A stretch of 64,000 bases of DNA from Vannielia litorea (GCF_900142295.1 NZ_FSRL01000001.1:1860001-1924000); one strand, 5' to 3'. Shown: positions 17,304-26,394, counted from the stretch's first letter. The notes: a model not told the origin generated them from the sequence alone. A program made the numbers and translations.

Positions 17304-17358
17304 GGAACGTTTTTCCTTATCTGCCGCAGGTGGCTGCCATTTGCCAGAACAAAATTCT
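17304..17358. promoter_or_regulatory. Pair of RGAA-N5-TTCY inverted repeats before cysG
   Basis: GGAA-CGTTT-TTCC (17304-17316) and AGAA-CAAAA-TTCT (17346-17358) share the same arm type and spacer length, and their centres are 42 bases apart, close to four helical turns. The second, read as CAGAACAAAATTCTA, agrees with much of the E. coli Lrp consensus. They are candidate operators for the divergent Lrp-type gene and the cys operon. Confidence 0.45.
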
Positions 17359-17390
17359 ATATCTCTCCTCACGCAACAGGAGCCGCCGCA

Positions 17391-18770
17391 ATGCAGCATT
17401 TTCCGATCTTCGTGAACCTCCGTGGCGAGCGCGTCGCGCTGTCCGGCGGCGGCGAGGCCGCACTGGCCAAGCTGCGGCTGCTGCTGAAGACCGAGGCCGA
17501 GATCCACGTCTATGCCGAGGCCCCCCACGCCGACCTCGAAGCCCTTGCAGAGAGCGGCAAGCTCACCCTGCACCGCCGCGCCGCCCGCGCAGGCGACTTT
17601 GCGCAGACCCGCCTCGCCTATGGCGCCAACGAGGACCACGCCGAAGACACCCGCATCAAGGCCCTGGCCGAGGCAGAGGGCGCGCTGGTCAACATCGTCG
17701 ACGACCTGCACAACAGCCAGTTCATTACCCCCGCCATCGTCGACCGCGACCCGGTGACCGTGGCGATCGGCACCGAGGGCGCCGCCCCCGTGCTCGCCCG
17801 CGCCATCAAGCGCGACCTCGAAGAGCGCCTGCCCGCCTCGCTGGGCCTGCTCACCCGCATCGGCAAGGCCTTCCGCGCCGCCGCAGATGCCCTTCCCATG
17901 GGCAAGACGCGCCGCGACTTCTGGGCCGACTACTACTTCAACGAGGGCCCCAAGGCGCTGGCCAAGGGCGAAGACAACGCCCGCGAGGCGCTCGACGCCC
18001 TGCTCGCCCGCCACCTCGCCCAAGCCCCCGAGCCCGGCGAGGTCGCCTTCGTCGGCGCAGGCCCTGGCGACCCCGAGCTGCTCACCCTGGCCGCCCGCCG
18101 TGCGCTGGACGAGGCCGAAACCATCATCCACGACGGGCTGGTCTCTCCCGCGATCCTCGAGCTTGCCCGCCGCGAGGCGCTGATGATCGACGTCTCCAAG
18201 CGCGGCTTCGGCCGCTCCACCCCGCAGGAGGCGATCAACGCGCTGATCGTCGACCATGCGCTGAAGGGCGAAAAGGTCGTTCGCCTCAAGGGCGGCGACC
18301 CGGCGATCTACGGCCGGCTCGACGAGGAACTCGAAGCGCTTGCCCCCCATGGCATCGCCACCCGCATCCTGCCCGGCATCACCGCCGCCTCCGCCGCCGC
18401 CGCCGCCATCGGCCAGAGCCTCACCAAGCGCGGCCGCAACACCGAGCTGCGCTTCCTGACCGGCCACGACACCCAGGGCTTCACCGAGCAGGACTGGCAC
18501 GCGCTGGCCCGCCCCGGCTCCGTCGCCGCCATCTACATGGCCAAGAAGGGCGCGCGCTTCCTGCAGGGCCGCCTGATGATGCACGGTGCCTCCCCCGCCA
18601 CCGACGTGACCGTGGTCGAGAACGCCTCGCGCCCCGATACCCGCGTGCTGCATACCACCCTCGCCGCCCTGCCCGAGACGACCGAGGGCCTTTCCGGCCC
18701 CGCCGTCCTGCTCTATGGCCTCGCCCCGCGCGATGCCGCCGCCCAACTCCAGCTGAAGGCCGCCCAGTAA
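17391..18770 (+). CDS. cysG: Siroheme synthase (multifunctional CysG)
   Basis: A 459-residue fusion. The N-terminal part (1-150) is the NAD-dependent precorrin-2 dehydrogenase/ferrochelatase, with the nucleotide loop VALSGGGEAALAKLRLL and NIVDD. The C-terminal part (from about residue 215) is uroporphyrinogen III methyltransferase, with VGAGPGDPELLTLAA, RLKGGDPAIYGR and LPGITAASAAAAA. It makes siroheme, the cofactor of the sulfite reductase two genes downstream. It starts the operon, and its TAA overlaps the next ATG (TAATG). Confidence 0.96.
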   Translation: MQHFPIFVNLRGERVALSGGGEAALAKLRLLLKTEAEIHVYAEAPHADLEALAESGKLTLHRRAARAGDFAQTRLAYGANEDHAEDTRIKALAEAEGALVNIVDDLHNSQFITPAIVDRDPVTVAIGTEGAAPVLARAIKRDLEERLPASLGLLTRIGKAFRAAADALPMGKTRRDFWADYYFNEGPKALAKGEDNAREALDALLARHLAQAPEPGEVAFVGAGPGDPELLTLAARRALDEAETIIHDGLVSPAILELARREALMIDVSKRGFGRSTPQEAINALIVDHALKGEKVVRLKGGDPAIYGRLDEELEALAPHGIATRILPGITAASAAAAAIGQSLTKRGRNTELRFLTGHDTQGFTEQDWHALARPGSVAAIYMAKKGARFLQGRLMMHGASPATDVTVVENASRPDTRVLHTTLAALPETTEGLSGPAVLLYGLAPRDAAAQLQLKAAQ

Positions 18771-19069
18771 TGCCCAAGCCCTATACGCCCAAGGTCGTCA
18801 CGGCCAACGCGCTGATCGAAGGCGACGTGATCTATCTCACCAACTCCGGCGACTGGTCGCGCCGCCACGAGGAGGCCCGCCTCTTCACCGAGGAGGCCCC
18901 GGCCGAGGCCGCGCTCGCCGCCGCCTCGCTCCAGGTGAGCGAGATCGTCGGCGCCTATCTCGCCGATGCAGCCCCCTCCCCGCGCGGCCCGAGGCCCACG
19001 CACTTCCGCGAGGCCTTCCGTGCCAAGGGCCCTTCCAACTACGCCCACGGCAAGCAGGTGGACCTCTGA
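18770..19069 (+). CDS. DUF2849 protein of the sulfite reductase operon
   Basis: A 99-residue cytoplasmic protein starting MPKPYTPKVVTANALIEGDV and containing YLTNSGDWSRRHEEARLF and PTHFREAFRAKGPSNYAHGK. This pattern matches DUF2849, which in alphaproteobacteria is nearly always found between cysG and the sulfite reductase gene. It overlaps both neighbours (TAATG and TGATG), so the three are made together. Its job is not known; a small accessory or assembly factor for the reductase is an inference from position. Confidence 0.9.
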   Translation: MPKPYTPKVVTANALIEGDVIYLTNSGDWSRRHEEARLFTEEAPAEAALAAASLQVSEIVGAYLADAAPSPRGPRPTHFREAFRAKGPSNYAHGKQVDL

Positions 19070-20736
19070 TGTATTCCTACACCGACTTCGACGAAGCCTT
19101 CGTCCGCTCCCGCGTCAGCCAGTTCCGTGCCCAGGTGGAGCGCCGCATCGACGGCTCGCTCACCGAGGACGAATTCAAGCCGCTGCGCCTGATGAACGGC
19201 CTCTACCTGCAACTGCACGCCTACATGCTGCGGGTGGCCATCCCCTATGGCACCGTCTCGGCCCGCCAGATGCGCCAGCTCGCCATGATCGCCGACAAGT
19301 GGGACAAGGGCTACGGCCATTTCACCACCCGGCAGAACATCCAGTACAACTGGCCCGCGCTGAGGGACGTGCCCGACATGCTCGAGGCCCTGGCCGACGT
19401 GCAGATGCACGCGATCCAGACCTCCGGCAACTGCATCCGCAACGTGACCTCCGACCACTTCGCCGGGGCCGCCGGCGACGAGGTGGCCGATCCGCGCCCC
19501 TATGCCGAGCTGCTGCGCCAATGGTCCACCGATCACCCCGAGTTCCAGTTCCTGCCCCGCAAGTTCAAGATCGCCGTGACCGGCGCCGAGGCCGACCGCG
19601 CGGTGATCCGCGCCCATGACATCGGTCTGCAACTGGTCGAGCAGGAAGGCCAGCTGGGCTTCAAGGTCATCATCGGCGGCGGGCTTGGACGCACGCCCAT
19701 GATCGGCCAGGTGGTGCGCGCGTTCCTCCCCGAGGCCGACCTGCTGCCCTACTGCGAGGCCATCGTGCACGTCTACAACACGCTCGGGCGGCGCGATAAC
19801 AAGTACAAGGCCCGCATCAAGATCACCGTCCACGAGAACGGGATCGACACCATGCGCGACCTCATCGAGAGCCGCTTCGCCGAGATCCGCCCCGAGTTCA
19901 CAGGCGTCGACCAGGAGATGCTCGCCGCGATCAAGGCCCAGTTCGCCCCCCCCGCCCTCCGCCAGGGCGACGTGGCCGCCTATGACGCCGCCTATGCCTC
20001 CGACCCGGTGTTCCGCGCCTGGGCCGACACCAACCTGGCGGCCCACCGCAATCCGGACCACGCCATTGTCACAATTTCGATAAAGGCCCACGGTAAGACC
20101 CCCGGAGATGCAACCTCCGACCAGATGCGCCTGATGGCCGACCTGGCCGAAGACTATGCCCACGGAGAGCTGCGCATCAGCCACGAGCAGAACGTTATCC
20201 TGCCCCATGTCCACAAGGCAGACCTGCCGGCGATCCACGCCGCGCTCAAGGCCGCCGGGCTCGGCACCGCCAACATCGGGCTGGCGTCGGATATCATCGC
20301 CTGCCCCGGCATGGATTACTGCGCCCTGGCCACCGCCCGCTCGATCCCGATCGCACAGGAGATCGCCACCCGTGTCGAGGAGTTGAAGATCGAGCACGAG
20401 GTCGGTGCGCTGAAGATCAAGATCTCCGGCTGCATCAACGCCTGCGGCCACCACCACGTCGGCCACATCGGCATCCTCGGGCTGGATCGTGCCGGGGTCG
20501 AGAACTACCAGGTCACGCTCGGCGGCGATCACACCGAGACCGCCGCCATCGGCACCCGCATGGGCCCCGGCTTCTCCGCCGAGGAGATCGTGCCTGCCAT
20601 CGAGCGCCTGATGCTGGCCTACCTCGACCTGCGCGCCGAGCCCGCCGAGACCTTCCTGCAAACCTTCCGCCGTCTGGGGGATGCGCCCTTCAAGGCCGCC
20701 CTCTACCCCGAAAGCGAGGCCCGCAATGCCGCGTGA
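19069..20736 (+). CDS. cysI: Assimilatory sulfite reductase (CysI-type, siroheme/4Fe-4S)
   Basis: A 555-residue enzyme of the nitrite/sulfite reductase family that reduces sulfite to sulfide by six electrons. Two ferredoxin-like/siroheme repeats are visible. The first includes TSGNCIRNVTSDHFAG, and the second holds the cluster ligands CPGMDYC and CINACGHHHVGHIG, four cysteines binding the 4Fe-4S cluster coupled to siroheme. No flavoprotein CysJ gene is present, so electrons probably come through ferredoxin and the reductase encoded downstream. Nitrite reduction is the alternative, but cysH next door favours sulfite. Its end overlaps cysH by 11 bases. Confidence 0.93.
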   Translation: MYSYTDFDEAFVRSRVSQFRAQVERRIDGSLTEDEFKPLRLMNGLYLQLHAYMLRVAIPYGTVSARQMRQLAMIADKWDKGYGHFTTRQNIQYNWPALRDVPDMLEALADVQMHAIQTSGNCIRNVTSDHFAGAAGDEVADPRPYAELLRQWSTDHPEFQFLPRKFKIAVTGAEADRAVIRAHDIGLQLVEQEGQLGFKVIIGGGLGRTPMIGQVVRAFLPEADLLPYCEAIVHVYNTLGRRDNKYKARIKITVHENGIDTMRDLIESRFAEIRPEFTGVDQEMLAAIKAQFAPPALRQGDVAAYDAAYASDPVFRAWADTNLAAHRNPDHAIVTISIKAHGKTPGDATSDQMRLMADLAEDYAHGELRISHEQNVILPHVHKADLPAIHAALKAAGLGTANIGLASDIIACPGMDYCALATARSIPIAQEIATRVEELKIEHEVGALKIKISGCINACGHHHVGHIGILGLDRAGVENYQVTLGGDHTETAAIGTRMGPGFSAEEIVPAIERLMLAYLDLRAEPAETFLQTFRRLGDAPFKAALYPESEARNAA

Positions 20737-21529
20737 CAGCGTAACAGGCGTCGCCGACGAGGTGGCCGAAGCCCGTGCCGCGCGCGAGGCCGAGGCGCTG
20801 AACGCGCGTTTCTCCGGGGCCTCCGCCCAGGAGATCCTCCGCCACGCGCTGACGGAGCCCTCTCTCGGCCGCATCGCCACCGTCTCCAGCTTCGGCGCCG
20901 AGTCGGTCGTGCTGCTGCACATGATCGCGCAGATCGACCCTGCGCATCCCGTGCTCTTCATCGACACCCAGCTGCTCTTCGAAGAAACCCTGAAGTATCA
21001 AACGGATGTGGCAAGGTCCCTCGGCCTCACCGGCATCGAGGTGGTCCGCGCCAGCGAGGCCGACCTCTCGGCGCACGACCCCGACAACACGCTGCACAAG
21101 CGCAGCACAGACGCCTGCTGCGACCTGCGCAAGACAGTGCCGCTGGCCAATGCGCTGCTGGCCTACGATGGCTGGGTGACCGGCCGCAAGCGCTTCCAGG
21201 CCGAGGCCCGCGCCGCGCTTTCCCCCTTCGAGAGCGAGGGCCCCCGCCTCAAGGTCAACCCGCTGGCCAACTGGACCGCCCAGGACCTGCGCGCCTACAT
21301 GGACGAGCACGACCTGCCCCGGCATCCCCTCGTGGCCAAGGGCTACCCTTCCATCGGCTGCTTCCCCTGCACCACGCCGGTCAAGGAGGGCGAAGACGCC
21401 CGCGCCGGGCGCTGGCGCGGCGAGGACAAGGAAGAATGCGGCATCCATTTCATCGACGGCAAGCTCGTGCGCGGCCCCCTGCCCGCCGCCCCCGAGCCCC
21501 AAGCCGCCCCGGAACGAAAGAGCGCCTGA
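20726..21529 (+). CDS. cysH: Adenylyl-sulfate reductase (CysH, 4Fe-4S type)
   Basis: A 267-residue enzyme that reduces activated sulfate to sulfite with thioredoxin or glutathione. The PP-loop-like start is TVSSFGAESVVLLHM, and the catalytic end reads EECGIHF. Two cysteine pairs, CCDLRK and CFPC, are the ligands of a 4Fe-4S cluster; this marks the APS-using kind found in plants and many bacteria rather than the E. coli PAPS reductase. A tail of about 26 residues after the catalytic Cys is longer than usual. The ATG at 20726 lies inside the end of cysI; the longer upstream frame is not supported. Confidence 0.93.
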   Translation: MPRDSVTGVADEVAEARAAREAEALNARFSGASAQEILRHALTEPSLGRIATVSSFGAESVVLLHMIAQIDPAHPVLFIDTQLLFEETLKYQTDVARSLGLTGIEVVRASEADLSAHDPDNTLHKRSTDACCDLRKTVPLANALLAYDGWVTGRKRFQAEARAALSPFESEGPRLKVNPLANWTAQDLRAYMDEHDLPRHPLVAKGYPSIGCFPCTTPVKEGEDARAGRWRGEDKEECGIHFIDGKLVRGPLPAAPEPQAAPERKSA

Positions 21530-21530
21530 C

Positions 21531-21956
21531 ATGACCAGCATCCTCGTGACAGACGAAGGCTTCGCCCCCGACGACTGGGCCCACCCGGTCACCCCGCTGG
21601 CCGAGCTGGACAGCACCGAAACCGGTGCCCCCGCGCTCGCCGTGGACCTCGCCCCGAGCGACGACCCGGCCGCGCTCTCCGCCCGGCTGGACGGCATCGA
21701 CATGATCCGCGTGGCCTTTCCCAGCTTCGCCGATGGCCGTGGCTTCACCCTTGCGCGCCAACTGCGCCGCATGGGCTTTGCCGGCCGCCTGCGCGCCTTC
21801 GGTCACGTGATCTCCGACCAGTATGCCATGGCCCGCCGCTGCGGTTTCGACGAGGTCGAGATCTCGCCCGAGCTCGCCGCCCGCCAGCCCGAAGCCGAGT
21901 GGGCGTTCCGTGCCGATTGGCAGGCGAACGACTACCAGTCCCGCCTGCGCGGCTGA
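21531..21956 (+). CDS. DUF934 protein of the sulfate reduction operon
   Basis: A 141-residue cytoplasmic protein starting one base after cysH ends. It contains DGRGFTLARQLRRMGFAGRLRA and DQYAMARRCGFDEVEI, the conserved blocks of DUF934. The family is a constant companion of ferredoxin-type sulfite reductases in proteobacteria, and an electron-transfer or assembly role has been proposed without proof. Codon use and spacing show it belongs to the cys operon. Confidence 0.9.
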   Translation: MTSILVTDEGFAPDDWAHPVTPLAELDSTETGAPALAVDLAPSDDPAALSARLDGIDMIRVAFPSFADGRGFTLARQLRRMGFAGRLRAFGHVISDQYAMARRCGFDEVEISPELAARQPEAEWAFRADWQANDYQSRLRG

Positions 21957-22040
21957 GCCACTTGGAACGCATTCAAAAATCCTGATACAGATCAAGGCAG
22001 CAAGGAGCCGCGAGGCCGATAACGCCCGCGACAATCGCAT

Positions 22041-22898
22041 ATGACCGAACAGAGCCCCGTGACCCAAGCGCAAGGCCAACCCGTCAAAGCCACCCCCACC
22101 CTGCCCGACGCGCAGACCGTGACCGAGGTGAAGCACTACACCGACCGGCTGTTCAGCTTCCGCTGCACCCGGCCCGCCAGCCTGCGCTTCCGCTCGGGCG
22201 AGTTCGTGATGATCGGCCTGATGGGCGACCCCGACCCGAAGACCGGCAAGGTCAAGCCGCTGCTGCGCGCCTATTCCATCGCCTCGCCCTCCTGGGACGA
22301 GGAGCTCGAGTTCTACTCGATCAAGGTGCAGGACGGCCCGCTCACCTCCAAGCTTCAGCACATCCAGCCCGGCGACGAGCTGATCCTGCGGCCCAAACCC
22401 GTGGGCACCCTGGTGCACGACGCGCTCCTGCCCGGCAAGCGCATCTGGTTCTTCGCCACCGGCACCGGCTTCGCCCCCTTCGCCTCGCTGCTGCGCGAGC
22501 CGCAGACCTACGAGGACTACGACGAGGTCATCATCACCCACACCTGCCGCGAGGCCGGCGAGCTGACCTATGGCCGCGATCTGATCGAAAGCCTCAAATC
22601 CGACGAGCTGCTGAACGAGGTGATCGGCGAGGGCTTCTGGAAGAAGATCCGCTACTACCCCACCACCACCCGTGAAGAGAGTGCCAAGATGGGCCGCATC
22701 ACCGACCTGATGCGTACCGGCGAGGCCTTCGAGGATCTCGGCGTGCCGCCGCTGAACCCTGTGACCGACCGCGCGATGATCTGCGGCAACCTCGCCTTCA
22801 ACCTCGAGCTGAAGGAGATGCTCGAGGCCTACGGTCTCGAGGAAGGCGCCAACTCCAAGCCCGCGCATTACGTCGTCGAAAAGGCGTTTCTCGACTGA
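22041..22898 (+). CDS. fpr: Ferredoxin-NADP+ reductase
   Basis: A 285-residue FAD enzyme. The flavin-binding motif RAYSIASPSWDEELEFYSI, a TSKLQHIQPGDEL segment and the NADP-binding GTGFAPFASLLREPQ are plain, and the end (AHYVVEKAFLD) matches the short-tailed bacterial FPR group. It passes electrons between NADPH and ferredoxin or flavodoxin. It lies 84 bases after DUF934 on the same strand, so it may be read with the cys genes and feed electrons to the sulfite reductase; that link is inference. FPR is also known in oxidative stress defence. Confidence 0.93.
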   Translation: MTEQSPVTQAQGQPVKATPTLPDAQTVTEVKHYTDRLFSFRCTRPASLRFRSGEFVMIGLMGDPDPKTGKVKPLLRAYSIASPSWDEELEFYSIKVQDGPLTSKLQHIQPGDELILRPKPVGTLVHDALLPGKRIWFFATGTGFAPFASLLREPQTYEDYDEVIITHTCREAGELTYGRDLIESLKSDELLNEVIGEGFWKKIRYYPTTTREESAKMGRITDLMRTGEAFEDLGVPPLNPVTDRAMICGNLAFNLELKEMLEAYGLEEGANSKPAHYVVEKAFLD

Positions 22899-22953
22899 TC
22901 GCTCCGGCGCGGTGGCTCTTGCCCCGCCGCGCCGAACATCCTAGGCGAGAGCC

Positions 22954-23568
22954 ATGGATACCGCCTTCCTCATCTCCGCCTTCGTCACCCTCTTCGTGGT
23001 GATCGACCCGCTCGGCCTGGCGCCGCTCTTTGCCGCCATGACCCACGACGAGAGCGAGGCCCGCCGCCGTGCCATCGCCATCCGCGCCGTGGTGATCGGC
23101 TTTGCCATCCTCTGCGTCTTCGGCATCGCCGGCGAAGCGGTGCTGGAGTTCGTCGGCATCTCCATGCCCGCCTTCCGCATCTCCGGCGGGCTGCTGCTGT
23201 TTCTCACCGCGCTCGAAATGCTCTTCGAGCGCCGCACCAAGCGCCGCGAGGACCAGGCCGAAGAAGACCGGCCCGACCCCTCCATCTTTCCGCTCGCCAC
23301 GCCGCTCATCGCCGGCCCCGGCGCCATCGCCTCGATGATCCTGCTCTCGGGCTCGCCCAACGCCACCTGGGCCACCACCGGCACGGTCATCGGCGTCATG
23401 GCCACCGTCCTGCTGATCGTGCTGCTGCTGTTCCTCGGCGGCGGACTGCTGTCGCGGCTCCTGGGCAAGACCGGCATCAACGTGGCCACCCGCCTGCTCG
23501 GCATGCTGCTCGCGGCTCTCTCGGTGCAATTCGTCATCGACGGGCTGCGCGACCTGTCACTGCTCTAG
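22954..23568 (+). CDS. MarC-family integral membrane protein
   Basis: A 204-residue protein with six membrane helices. It begins with VTLFVVIDPLGLAPLFAAMT, the hallmark of MarC/UPF0056 proteins, and has PLATPLIAGPGAIASMILLS in the middle. The family is widespread; an early link to multiple antibiotic resistance was not upheld, and transport function is unknown. It lies 56 bases after the ferredoxin reductase on the same strand. Confidence 0.92.
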   Translation: MDTAFLISAFVTLFVVIDPLGLAPLFAAMTHDESEARRRAIAIRAVVIGFAILCVFGIAGEAVLEFVGISMPAFRISGGLLLFLTALEMLFERRTKRREDQAEEDRPDPSIFPLATPLIAGPGAIASMILLSGSPNATWATTGTVIGVMATVLLIVLLLFLGGGLLSRLLGKTGINVATRLLGMLLAALSVQFVIDGLRDLSLL

Positions 23569-23600
23569 AAAAGCGCCGCGCCCCCGCCTAAATACCTGAT

Positions 23601-24182
23601 ATGGACGGCGATACCCTCGGACGGCTCACCTATCTCATCCTGCTCGGCGTCTTCGTCGGCAGCTACTTCTTCGTGTCGGGCCGCACCAACTGGGGCCAGA
23701 CCGCGCGGCATGCCGCGCTCTGGGTCTTCATCTTCCTCGGCGCCGTCGTCGCCTACGGCCTCTGGGAAGACGTGAAACGCGAGGTCGCGCCCCGGCAATC
23801 GGTCTTCGAGGGCGATGGCCGCGTCGAGGTACCCGTCTCTGCCGACGGTCACTATTACCTCACGCTCGAGATCAACGGCGCCGCCACCCGCTTCGTGGTC
23901 GATACCGGCGCCTCCGATATGGTCCTCAGCCGCGACGACGCCCGCGCCGCAGGCATCGACCCCGACAGCCTTGCCTACCTGGGCCGCGCCATCACCGCCA
24001 ACGGCGAGGTGCGCACCGCGCTGGTGCGGCTCGACGAGGTCGCCCTCGGCGGCATCACCGACCGCAACGTGACCGCGCTGGTCAACGACGGCGAGATGAA
24101 CGGCTCGCTGCTCGGCATGCGCTATCTCGAACGCTTCGCCTCGGTCAGCTTCTCCCGCGGCGAGATGATCCTCCAGCGCTGA
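23601..24182 (+). CDS. Membrane-anchored retropepsin-like aspartic protease (TIGR02281 type)
   Basis: A 193-residue protein with two N-terminal hydrophobic helices (about 8-25 and 38-56) and a periplasmic protease-like domain. The active-site triad is in TRFVVDTGASDMVLSRDDA, and the flap and later glycine turn GSLLGMRYLERF match clan AA single-domain proteases. The natural target is unknown; such proteins act as dimers. It is separated from marC by only 32 bases. Confidence 0.9.
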   Translation: MDGDTLGRLTYLILLGVFVGSYFFVSGRTNWGQTARHAALWVFIFLGAVVAYGLWEDVKREVAPRQSVFEGDGRVEVPVSADGHYYLTLEINGAATRFVVDTGASDMVLSRDDARAAGIDPDSLAYLGRAITANGEVRTALVRLDEVALGGITDRNVTALVNDGEMNGSLLGMRYLERFASVSFSRGEMILQR

Positions 24183-24190
24183 GCGCAGGT

Positions 24191-24220
24191 CGCAGGCGCG
24201 ATGCGTCCTGCGTGTTGTCT
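24191..24220 (+). terminator. Possible terminator after the aspartic protease
   Basis: CGCAGGCGC and GCG-T-CCTGCG form a nine-pair stem with one bulged T around GAT, followed by TGTTGTCT. The T-run is poor, so termination is uncertain. The remaining 240 bases up to holC hold nothing recognisable. Confidence 0.4.
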
Positions 24221-24460
24221 CGGCGCCCCCCTCCGCGCCTGCCCCGAACTCTCCGAAGGTCTCACCAGCACCAGGGCCGCCGCCGGCTCCCGCTGCGCCA
24301 CCGAGTGGCCCGCGGCCATTGTCTTGCAATAAACCTTCCCGCCGGAGGCTCAAATCCCTTCAGGGCCTCGGGCAAGGCCGGCCGCCACGGCGCCGAAAGC
24401 CCCCACCAAAGCCCCCACCCTCGTCTCAGGCGCCGGGCGGGGCGCTTCCCGCCACCCCGG

Positions 24461-24925
24461 CTACCCGCCGCTCTCGGCCTTCTTCTCCCAGCGCCCGCTC
24501 TCCTCCGACCAGTATTCAGCCACGGCCCCTGCCCCGGTCAGCGCCTTCCACTGGCCGCGCGCGTGCTGCATGGCATCCGGGTCGTGCCCGTCGAAGAGCA
24601 CGCAGACCCGCTCCAGCGCGGCCACCTCACCCGGGTCCACGCCCGCGCCATCCACCGCCATCAGGCAGCTCGCGCCGTTGGGCAGGTCGGCCTCCGTGGT
24701 CAGCAGCACCGGCTGCATCGCATCATGGGGCCCGCCCGCCCGGCCATGGGCCAGAAAGGCCTCGTCCCGTCCGAGCCAGAGCTTCTCGTCCAGCCAGTCC
24801 ATTCGGGCCGGGTCGCGGCCACGCACCGCCACCCTCCAGCCCGCGGCGAGGCTGCGCTCCAGCAAAACCGGAAGGGTCGCCTCCAGCGGCTGCCGGGTCA
24901 GGTGGTAGAACATGGCCTTGCCCAT
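24461..24925 (-). CDS. holC: DNA polymerase III subunit chi
   Basis: A 154-residue cytoplasmic replication protein starting MGKAMFYHLTRQPLEATLPV. The blocks LLERSLAAGWRVAV, WLDEKLWLGRDEAFLAHG and VCVLFDGHDPDAMQHARGQWK are those of HolC. Chi links the clamp loader to single-strand binding protein. It starts six bases after pepA ends, the usual order in alphaproteobacteria, so the two are co-transcribed. Confidence 0.93.
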   Translation of the reverse strand: MGKAMFYHLTRQPLEATLPVLLERSLAAGWRVAVRGRDPARMDWLDEKLWLGRDEAFLAHGRAGGPHDAMQPVLLTTEADLPNGASCLMAVDGAGVDPGEVAALERVCVLFDGHDPDAMQHARGQWKALTGAGAVAEYWSEESGRWEKKAESGG

Positions 24926-24930
24926 GCAGC

Positions 24931-26394
24931 TCAGCCCTCGTAGCCGTCCGCGACAAGCCGGTTCAGCGCCAGCACGCCCCAGCCCGAGGCGCCCTTGGGC
25001 CCGAGCGCAGGCGCATCGGCAGGCTGTGCCACACCGGCAATGTCGAGGTGAATCCAGGGCGTGCCGTCCTGCACGAAGCGCCTGAGAAATTCGGCCGCCG
25101 TGATCGCCCCGCCCCAGCGCGTGCCCACGTTCTTCACATCCGCCTTCCGGCTCTTCAGCTGCTTGGCATAGGCCTTGCCCAGCGGCATCCGCCAGGCCCC
25201 TTCGCCCTCGGCCTCGGCGGCCTTGAGGAAGGCCCCGGCAAACTTGTCGTCGTTGGAGAAAACGCCCGCGTTCTCATGCCCCAGCGCCACGATGATCGCA
25301 CCGGTCAGCGTGGCGAGGTCCACCATCGCGGCGGGCTTGAACCGCTCCTGCGCATACCACATCACATCGGCCAGAACGAGCCGGCCCTCGGCGTCGGTGT
25401 TGATCACCTCCACCGTGTCGCCCTTCATGCTCTTCACGATGTCCCCGGGCCGCTGCGCACGGCCGTCGGGCATGTTTTCCACCAGGCCAACGAGCCCCAC
25501 CACGTTGGCCTTGGCCTTGCGCGCCTTCAGAAGCTGCATCACGCCGCTGACCACGCCTGCGCCGCCCATGTCCATGGTCATGTCTTCCATGCCCGCGGCG
25601 GGCTTGAGGCTGATTCCCCCGGTGTCGAACACCACGCCCTTGCCCACCAGCGCCAGCGGGGCCTCGTCCGTCTTGCCGCCCATCCAGCTCATGACCACCA
25701 CCTTGGAGGGGCTCTCCGAGCCGATACCCACGCCCAGCAGGCAGCCCATGCCGAGCTTCTCAAGCTCGGCCTCCTCCAGCACCTCGACCGTCAGCCCGTC
25801 GCCCTCCAGCGCCTTCAGCCGATCGGCAAAGCTGGTGGTCGTCAGCACGTTGGCGGGCGCATTGACGAGATCGCGGGTGAAGGCCACCCCTTCGGCCATC
25901 GCCTGCACCGTCGCACCGTCCACCTCCTCGGGCTTGCCCAGCATCATCGTGATCTCCGGCTGGGGCTTCGGCGCCTTCGAGGTCATCTCGACGTAGTCAT
26001 AGGCCCCGAGCAGCGCGCCCAGCAGCAGCGCATCCGCGCGCCGGGCGGCCCCCGCCAGCACCAGCACCGGGCCCTCGCCCGCCGCCTTGCCGATGGCCGC
26101 ACCCGCACGGCGGGCCTCCTCCACCGAGGCGCGCCGCGACAGCCGCACCACCTGCACCGCCTCCGCCGCCATGCCCGCGGGCCAGGCCAGATCCTTCGCC
26201 TCGCCCTCCTCGAGCTTCCCGAAGGCCTCGCTCTCGACGAACCGCTTGAGCGCCCCCTTGCACAGACGGTTGACCCGCCGCCCCGCCACGTCGAGCTGGC
26301 CGCCCTCGGGCACCAGCACCACGACCCGGCCCTCCGCCCCGGCAATCGCCTCGATGTCGGTTTCCTTGAGGGTGAAACGGGGCAGATCGGTCAT
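24931..26394 (-). CDS. pepA: Leucyl aminopeptidase
   Basis: A 487-residue cytosolic M17 metallo-exopeptidase. The C-terminal catalytic half shows the metal ligands in VGKGVVFDTGGISLKP, DMGGAGVVSGVM and NTDAEGRLVLADVMWYA, the last being the family signature. The N-terminal half is the Macro-like domain. It removes N-terminal residues, and in E. coli PepA also binds DNA. The ATG at 26394 has AAGGAG ten bases ahead; the longer frame is not supported. It leads the pepA-holC pair and diverges from lptF. Confidence 0.96.
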   Translation of the reverse strand: MTDLPRFTLKETDIEAIAGAEGRVVVLVPEGGQLDVAGRRVNRLCKGALKRFVESEAFGKLEEGEAKDLAWPAGMAAEAVQVVRLSRRASVEEARRAGAAIGKAAGEGPVLVLAGAARRADALLLGALLGAYDYVEMTSKAPKPQPEITMMLGKPEEVDGATVQAMAEGVAFTRDLVNAPANVLTTTSFADRLKALEGDGLTVEVLEEAELEKLGMGCLLGVGIGSESPSKVVVMSWMGGKTDEAPLALVGKGVVFDTGGISLKPAAGMEDMTMDMGGAGVVSGVMQLLKARKAKANVVGLVGLVENMPDGRAQRPGDIVKSMKGDTVEVINTDAEGRLVLADVMWYAQERFKPAAMVDLATLTGAIIVALGHENAGVFSNDDKFAGAFLKAAEAEGEGAWRMPLGKAYAKQLKSRKADVKNVGTRWGGAITAAEFLRRFVQDGTPWIHLDIAGVAQPADAPALGPKGASGWGVLALNRLVADGYEG

